Part shown: positions 47,257-51,298 of the stretch, in pieces
How positions within the stretch are numbered: position 1 is the first letter of the stretch
Layout of the letters: each line of letters begins with the position of its first letter
Assembly: GCF_019402645.1 (NCBI RefSeq)
Contig: NZ_VKKS01000001.1
Span: 1,127,622-1,178,919, forward strand
Reading direction: 5' to 3'
Length of the DNA stretch: 51,298 bases
From: Morganella morganii
Lineage (GTDB): Bacteria > Pseudomonadota > Gammaproteobacteria > Enterobacterales > Enterobacteriaceae
Notes under the pieces: model-generated
Told to the model about the DNA's origin: nothing
Database searches by the model: none
The model's input: only the letters and a program-made list of their open reading frames with translations
Program-made: the position numbers and the translations under genes

Positions 47257-47584
47257 CTGGGATAAGCACCTGCTGAACCCGCTGCACAATGTCTTTGCGG
47301 AAAAAGTACGCTGGGAGCCGGTGAAAAGTGCCAAAGGTGCCGAATTTTACGATATTGACGGCATTTTTGACCGGGCCTATTTCCAGAACTATGAAAGCAT
47401 GGACGGCGAAAGCGGTATCAATACCACCCGTCCGATCCTCGGTGTGCGTGATGTGATTTTCACTGTGCCGCCGGTGAAAGGGGATCGGGTGTTTGTCTAC
47501 AGCGTCAGCACCCTGTTTGTGGTATCCGATGTGCAGCCGGACAGCCACGGCGGGACACACCTGATCCTGAATAAGGTGAAATAA
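47246..47584 (+). CDS. Head-tail joining protein (gpFII-like)
   Basis: A 112-residue protein in the position of lambda FII. It shows the family look: short N-terminus, DIDGIFDRAYFQ, FTVPPVKGDRVFV and a C-terminal VVSDVQPDSHGGTHLILNKV. It caps the portal and receives the tail. Its stop overlaps the next start by one base (TAATG). Confidence 0.7.
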   Translation: MGVDWDKHLLNPLHNVFAEKVRWEPVKSAKGAEFYDIDGIFDRAYFQNYESMDGESGINTTRPILGVRDVIFTVPPVKGDRVFVYSVSTLFVVSDVQPDSHGGTHLILNKVK

Positions 47585-48150
47585 TGAATGCAGCCAGAGT
47601 TCGTGAACTGGTTGTTGCCGCCCTGAAGGGGAAAACCAGCGCGGAAGACCGCGTGTATTCCCCGCAGGACTGGCCGACCACCAATGCGGAATACCCCTGC
47701 ATTATCGTGCAAACCCCGTTTGATGAAAAACACTCACTCGGTCGTAACGTTCCGCAGTTCAACACTGTGACCACGGTCCGCGTCACCGGCCGCCTGGAAG
47801 AGTTTGATGAGGAAGACCAGAACGGCGCCATAAAAGCAGAGCTGGCCCTGGAAGCCTTGCGTGAACAGATTGAACGGGCGGTAATTAACAGTTATGTGCT
47901 GACCCGGCAAATTCAGCAGTTCCTGAATATCCGCTCTCAGATAACCATCAGTGCTGCCGGCGAAGGTCATATGGCGCAACTGCTGATGGATCTGGACATT
48001 GAATATTACCAGGGGCCGGAGGAGTTTTACCCGGTTGACGCGGATCCGCTTACCGGCATCGATATCAGTGTTCAGATGCCTGACGGCAGCCCGGAACGCC
48101 GGGTATCAAATGATCAGCCAAGTACCGGAACAAGCCAAGAAAGCGACTGA
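47584..48150 (+). CDS. Tail completion/terminator protein, C-terminus replaced at a junction
   Basis: About 175 phage-type residues (MNAARVRELVVAALKGKT; TEYPCIIV-like AEYPCIIVQTP; SQITISAAGEGHMAQLLMDLD) typical of minor tail completion proteins ending the head-tail connector cluster. From about base 48108 the frame runs on into unrelated DNA that in another frame encodes the tape-measure protein, and stops at 48150. The last ~14 residues are therefore not native. Sheath, tube and chaperone genes expected next are missing. Confidence 0.7.
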   Translation: MNAARVRELVVAALKGKTSAEDRVYSPQDWPTTNAEYPCIIVQTPFDEKHSLGRNVPQFNTVTTVRVTGRLEEFDEEDQNGAIKAELALEALREQIERAVINSYVLTRQIQQFLNIRSQITISAAGEGHMAQLLMDLDIEYYQGPEEFYPVDADPLTGIDISVQMPDGSPERRVSNDQPSTGTSQESD

Positions 48151-49672
48151 AGTCTCAACCAGCGCCAAAAATATGGGGATGAACGTTGAGGAAGGCACGC
48201 GTCTTACGGGTACGCTTATTCAAAAAGGATCTACAGAAGATGATGCCCGCCAATCATTTGAAAGCCTGTACGGTTCTTTGAATGACGCGGTCAGAGGGAA
48301 TAACAACGAATTACTGGCGACTATCCGTAGTATTGGTGCCAGTATTATTCAGCGTGAAGATGGAAGTGTCGATCTGACAAAAACATTACTCAGCCTGGAA
48401 AAAGCCATCCAGAACATCCCGGAAAGCCGCAATTCTGAACTGCAAAGTAAACTCGGGTTATCTCCTGAGGTGCTTGCTTTGATACGCGAAGGAAAGCTCC
48501 AGGAGCGGCTGGATAAATCAGACCGAATGGGACATACCCGTGACGATGCTGTTGTTGAACAGCTCAGTAAAATGGATGAGGTCCTTAAAAACATTTCAGC
48601 GGCATACGAGGGAGCAAAAACTAAAACCGGTGATGCGGTCGCAGGGGCGTTACTTTCAGATGGTTCAGTAATTGATGGTTTGAATGGTGTAGAGCAAATA
48701 TTGACATACGGGCCTGATAACGTGGCACTTATGCAAACAATGGGTTTTCTGCATGGTAATGATTCTGACATTCTGCGAACCACATATAACACGCCGGAGC
48801 TTTACGGTAAGTTGGGGATGTGGGATCAGTCGATGGTAGATTTCGGCATCATGACGGATGATATCCGAAAAAATTATGAAGAGTGGGCGAAGGAGCGGGA
48901 GTCCGCCAAAAAAACACAGGAAAAAGAAGCAGAAAAACAGCGACAAGCTAATACACCAGAGGATTGGCATCAGGACACAAAATACAATCCCAACAGCCGG
49001 GGACTGCGTAATAAGAATCCGGGAAACTTACGTGATGCCAATAATAAAATAGGGTTGCAGGGTAACGGTGATGACACAATGGCGGTTTTTGCTTCAGATC
49101 GGGACGGCTTAGCAGCCATGTCAAGGCAGTTAATGCTTGATGCAGAAAAAGGAAAAAATCGAATAGCTGACTATATCGAAAAATATGCCCCGGCCAGTGA
49201 GAATAATACTGCTGAATATATTAAGAGCGTATCTAAACAAACTGGATATGACCCATATGAAAGCCTGGATATGCATAACCCAGACGTGCTGGCAAAGCTG
49301 ATGAATGCAATGATCCGTGTCGAAAATGGCGCGCAGCCATTCAGTTATCAGGATGTATGGAGTGGGATAGATGATTCAATCAATGACGATCGCTGGATTG
49401 GCCTGCGAAACCGAGAAAGTGTCCGCGAGCAGCGTGCGCAATGGGCCATGCGGTATAATCAGGATGAATCACAAGCAGCCCCTATCATCAACACAGAGAA
49501 GGATCCTGCTGAGGTGCTGACAGGTTTTGCTGAACAACTAGCGCGAGTGCTGGAGGAAAGCAAAGCTGGTGGCACACTGGAAATAGTCTTGGTTAACTCA
49601 GAAAACGGGACAAAAAGTACGGTTAATGTAAAGCCGAAAGGCAGGGTTACAACTGCAATGAATATGCCGTAG
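48110..49672 (+). pseudogene. Tape-measure protein, C-terminal part with a PRD1-P5-like lytic domain
   Basis: About 520 residues of a tail tape-measure protein whose N-terminus is missing. The first part (NMGMNVEEGTRLTGTLIQKG; SELQSKLGLSPEVLALIREG) is the alpha-helical repeat region of tape measures. Residues ~285-450 (RGLRNKNPGNLRDANN; AVFASDRDGLAAMSRQLM; VENGAQPF) resemble the structural protein P5 / peptidoglycan-interacting domain found at tape-measure ends. The junction with the preceding gene is at about 48108. An ATG at 48110 is in frame but unlikely to be native. Confidence 0.75.
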
Positions 49673-49765
49673 TATATAAAATGGCACTATCCTAATGGTC
49701 TTAGTTGTGTGAGTCAGCAACTGGATATAATGACTTCATTTGGTTTTATTTTTGTGGACATAAAA

Positions 49766-50209
49766 ATGAATACTATATTTATCATATTATCCGTACTATT
49801 TGTTTTATCGTTGGTTATTTCTTTTCTCTCAAAAAAAACATGGTACAGAGTTGTCGCAAGAGCATATGTATTAGTTTTCTCTACACTGCTCATTGGTTTT
49901 TTTTCATATTTAATGTTCGGTCGTAGTGATGTTAAATGTACAAACAATGTGAGTTCATTCTATGACGATAGTGGAACTTTATGCTACAAAAAAGAGACTT
50001 TTCATGGTGTCAATGATATTGATAAAAATAAAGAAATAAAAATTATTGGATTTAAAATAATTTCTGATGATGAAGTTGTTATTGATTTAGAAGATGGGAG
50101 AAAATCAGTAATTATATACAGAAATGGAAAGTTTGATTTTTTATCTTATGAGTGGCATAAAATGATGCGTGAAATAGAAGATGAATACAGAGAGAAGCAT
50201 AAAAAATAG
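49766..50209 (+). CDS. AT-rich membrane protein, probable prophage cargo gene
   Basis: 147 residues from the ATG at 49766 (MNTIFIILSVLFVLSLVISF): two N-terminal membrane helices, then a soluble domain of ~95 residues rich in Lys, Asp and Ile. Codon use is far more AT-rich than the tail genes around it. It interrupts the tape-measure to DNA-circularisation order and has its own terminator, the marks of a moron such as a superinfection-exclusion gene. I do not recognise the family. In-frame starts at 49709 and 49730 are alternatives without a clear ribosome site. Confidence 0.6.
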   Translation: MNTIFIILSVLFVLSLVISFLSKKTWYRVVARAYVLVFSTLLIGFFSYLMFGRSDVKCTNNVSSFYDDSGTLCYKKETFHGVNDIDKNKEIKIIGFKIISDDEVVIDLEDGRKSVIIYRNGKFDFLSYEWHKMMREIEDEYREKHKK

Positions 50210-50216
50210 AAGCGAC

Positions 50217-50240
50217 CAAAAGCCCCAACTAGGGGCTTTT
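50217..50240. terminator. Terminator shared by the two cargo genes
   Basis: AAAAGCCCC and GGGGCTTTT pair around AACTA. It lies between the converging genes ending at 50209 and 50253 and works in both directions. Confidence 0.85.
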
Positions 50241-50252
50241 ATTGTTCGTTAT

Positions 50253-50720
50253 TTAAATGGCTCTTTGGGTTGTGCGGCACTGATAGCTTTCGCCACCATG
50301 CTCACCAATATAATAGCTAACAGCACCGCCAGTTAGTCGATTGATTGATACGTTCTGCATGGTCCTCCATTCATCGCCGCGAGACCATTCAATGCGATAT
50401 TGTATTTGCTCATCGGTGACGACAGGATTTACCACTCGGAAATTTGTTGAATCCCTGCCAAATGATTCACCACCTTCCCATACGATGACAAGGCCGGTCC
50501 ATTTAGCTGTTTTTCCATTTTTGACGCAATTTGTACCTGAAAATTCGGGCCAACCTTTAACATCGAAACAAAGAGTGTTTGAGTCCTGCATATATAGTGA
50601 CGGCCATATTGATGCCCCAGAACTATTGGGTGTTTCGCTTTCACAAATTATCGGGGAAGCCGCGAATGCGGCAACGGGAGCAAGTAATGCCAAAGTGGAT
50701 ATTGCTTTTAACAGGTTCAT
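50253..50720 (-). CDS. Secreted four-cysteine protein, probable prophage cargo gene
   Basis: A 155-residue protein with a clear signal peptide (LKAISTLALLAPVAAFAAS). The mature part of ~135 residues is beta-rich, with four cysteines (PIICESE, TLCFD, TNCVK, YQCRT) that could form two disulfides, so it should be periplasmic or exported. AAGGAT precedes its ATG. It points against the tail operon and is not needed for virion building. No family recognised; lysogenic-conversion or exclusion factor is a guess. Confidence 0.65.
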   Translation of the reverse strand: MNLLKAISTLALLAPVAAFAASPIICESETPNSSGASIWPSLYMQDSNTLCFDVKGWPEFSGTNCVKNGKTAKWTGLVIVWEGGESFGRDSTNFRVVNPVVTDEQIQYRIEWSRGDEWRTMQNVSINRLTGGAVSYYIGEHGGESYQCRTTQRAI

Positions 50721-50805
50721 AGAGGTGTATCCTTTTCAAGTGTACCAACTACTTTAATAAATCTGTGCTAATCATCAATAAATAACATCCGCCAATGTTA
50801 ATCAT

Positions 50806-50827
50806 GCCGCTCAATTGCGGCTTTTTC
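50806..50827 (+). terminator. Terminator before the DNA-circularisation gene
   Basis: GCCGC and GCGGC pair around TCAATT, followed by TTTTTCT. It lies 14 bases upstream of the next ATG, so it would be crossed by late antiterminated transcription. Confidence 0.65.
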
Positions 50828-50840
50828 TGCTGGAGCCCAC

Positions 50841-51298
50841 ATGCCAATTATCAAAGACGCCATATCTGATGTACTCGGCATTGAGCCGGACTGGAGTTGG
50901 TCTGAACACCTGCAGCAGGCTTCATTCCGTGGTGTGCCGTTCGGTGTGATCAGCGGTGAAAGTGTTTTCGGCCGCCGCCAGGCTATTCATGAATATGCGT
51001 ACCGTGATCAGTCCTGGATAGAGGATATGGGGCGCAGCAACCGGCGGATCACCATAAAGGGATTCCTGATTCAGGACAGTCTCGTTTATGACGCGCCGGA
51101 TGTTATCACCCAGCGCGACAATCTGGTGGCGGCCTGTGAGACTGACGAAGCCGGAACACTGGTTCACCCGACACTCGGGGAAATGACGGTCAGCGTGACT
51201 GAAAGCGGCCTGCGGGTATCTGAAAACGCAGAAAGCGGCCGGGTGTTTGAGTTTGAGCTGGTGGTTATCGAGTCCGGTGTAGCGCGGCGCGAAATTCT
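50841..51298 (+). CDS. Mu-type DNA circularisation / tail protein N, partial
   Basis: 152 residues are visible before the window ends. The DNA_circ_N domain is recognisable: FRGVPFGVISGESVFGRRQAIHEYAYRDQSWIEDMGR, then RRITIKGFLIQD and GTLVHPTLGEMTV. In Mu the N protein is a tail baseplate component following the tape measure, so the tail of this phage is of the contractile Mu type. TGGAG precedes the ATG. Confidence 0.88.
   Translation, partial: MPIIKDAISDVLGIEPDWSWSEHLQQASFRGVPFGVISGESVFGRRQAIHEYAYRDQSWIEDMGRSNRRITIKGFLIQDSLVYDAPDVITQRDNLVAACETDEAGTLVHPTLGEMTVSVTESGLRVSENAESGRVFEFELVVIESGVARREI

Overview
The window looks like chromosomal DNA of an enterobacterium of the Morganellaceae, most likely Morganella or a close relative. 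The evidence is the order thrS-infC-rpmI-rplT-pheM-pheS-pheT-ihfA-btuC-btuD, the block tcyP-ydjM-hxpB-yniB-yniA, a complete arn (L-Ara4N lipid A) operon and a second arnT-like gene as known from Proteus. Species cannot be settled without a database search.

Layout. 1-1.95 kb: a small accessory island with a YafU-like membrane protein that appears frameshifted, a small membrane protein, a C4-like antisense RNA and a decayed gene. 1.96-6.64 kb: housekeeping genes tcyP, ydjM (with a LexA-like box), hxpB, yniB, yniA. 6.8-10.4 kb: sitABCD Mn/Fe transporter behind a strong Fur box. 10.6-11.3 kb: emtA. 11.3-12.26 kb: a gap with a candidate sRNA, a small ORF and the thrS translational operator. 12.26-19.5 kb: translation genes, including infC with its AUU start and the pheM attenuator. 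19.6-21.4 kb: btuCD. 21.4-30.8 kb: arnBCADTEF plus a tandem arnT paralogue, sitting between btuD and nlpC. 30.9-35.17 kb: nlpC, lplA, sodC, a MarA/SoxS-type regulator, a membrane protein and hmuV.

At about 35.24 kb the hmuU gene, which should precede hmuV, breaks off after its last ~20 codons and prophage DNA begins. The prophage has replication-type proteins, a C4-like RNA, a DNA methyltransferase, a tRNA-like element, and a lysis cassette (holin with two starts, SAR endolysin, Rz/Rz1). It continues with a lambda-type head (portal, S49 protease, acidic scaffold-like protein, major capsid, joining proteins) and a Mu-type tail (tape measure C-terminus, DNA-circularisation protein). It is damaged: terminase and the portal N-terminus are missing, and the tail-completion gene runs directly into the tape-measure C-terminus. 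These breaks are either deletions in a decaying prophage or assembly joins.

The most interesting cargo is a tightly overlapping two-gene module at 41.5-42.7 kb, a PRPP-type phosphoribosyltransferase followed by a DprA-like protein. It matches the architecture of the ShosTA toxin-antitoxin anti-phage system. It is bracketed by two diverged 72-bp direct repeats that each carry a terminator. Two further AT-rich or secreted-protein cargo genes interrupt the tail genes. No IS element, CRISPR array or rRNA was seen.
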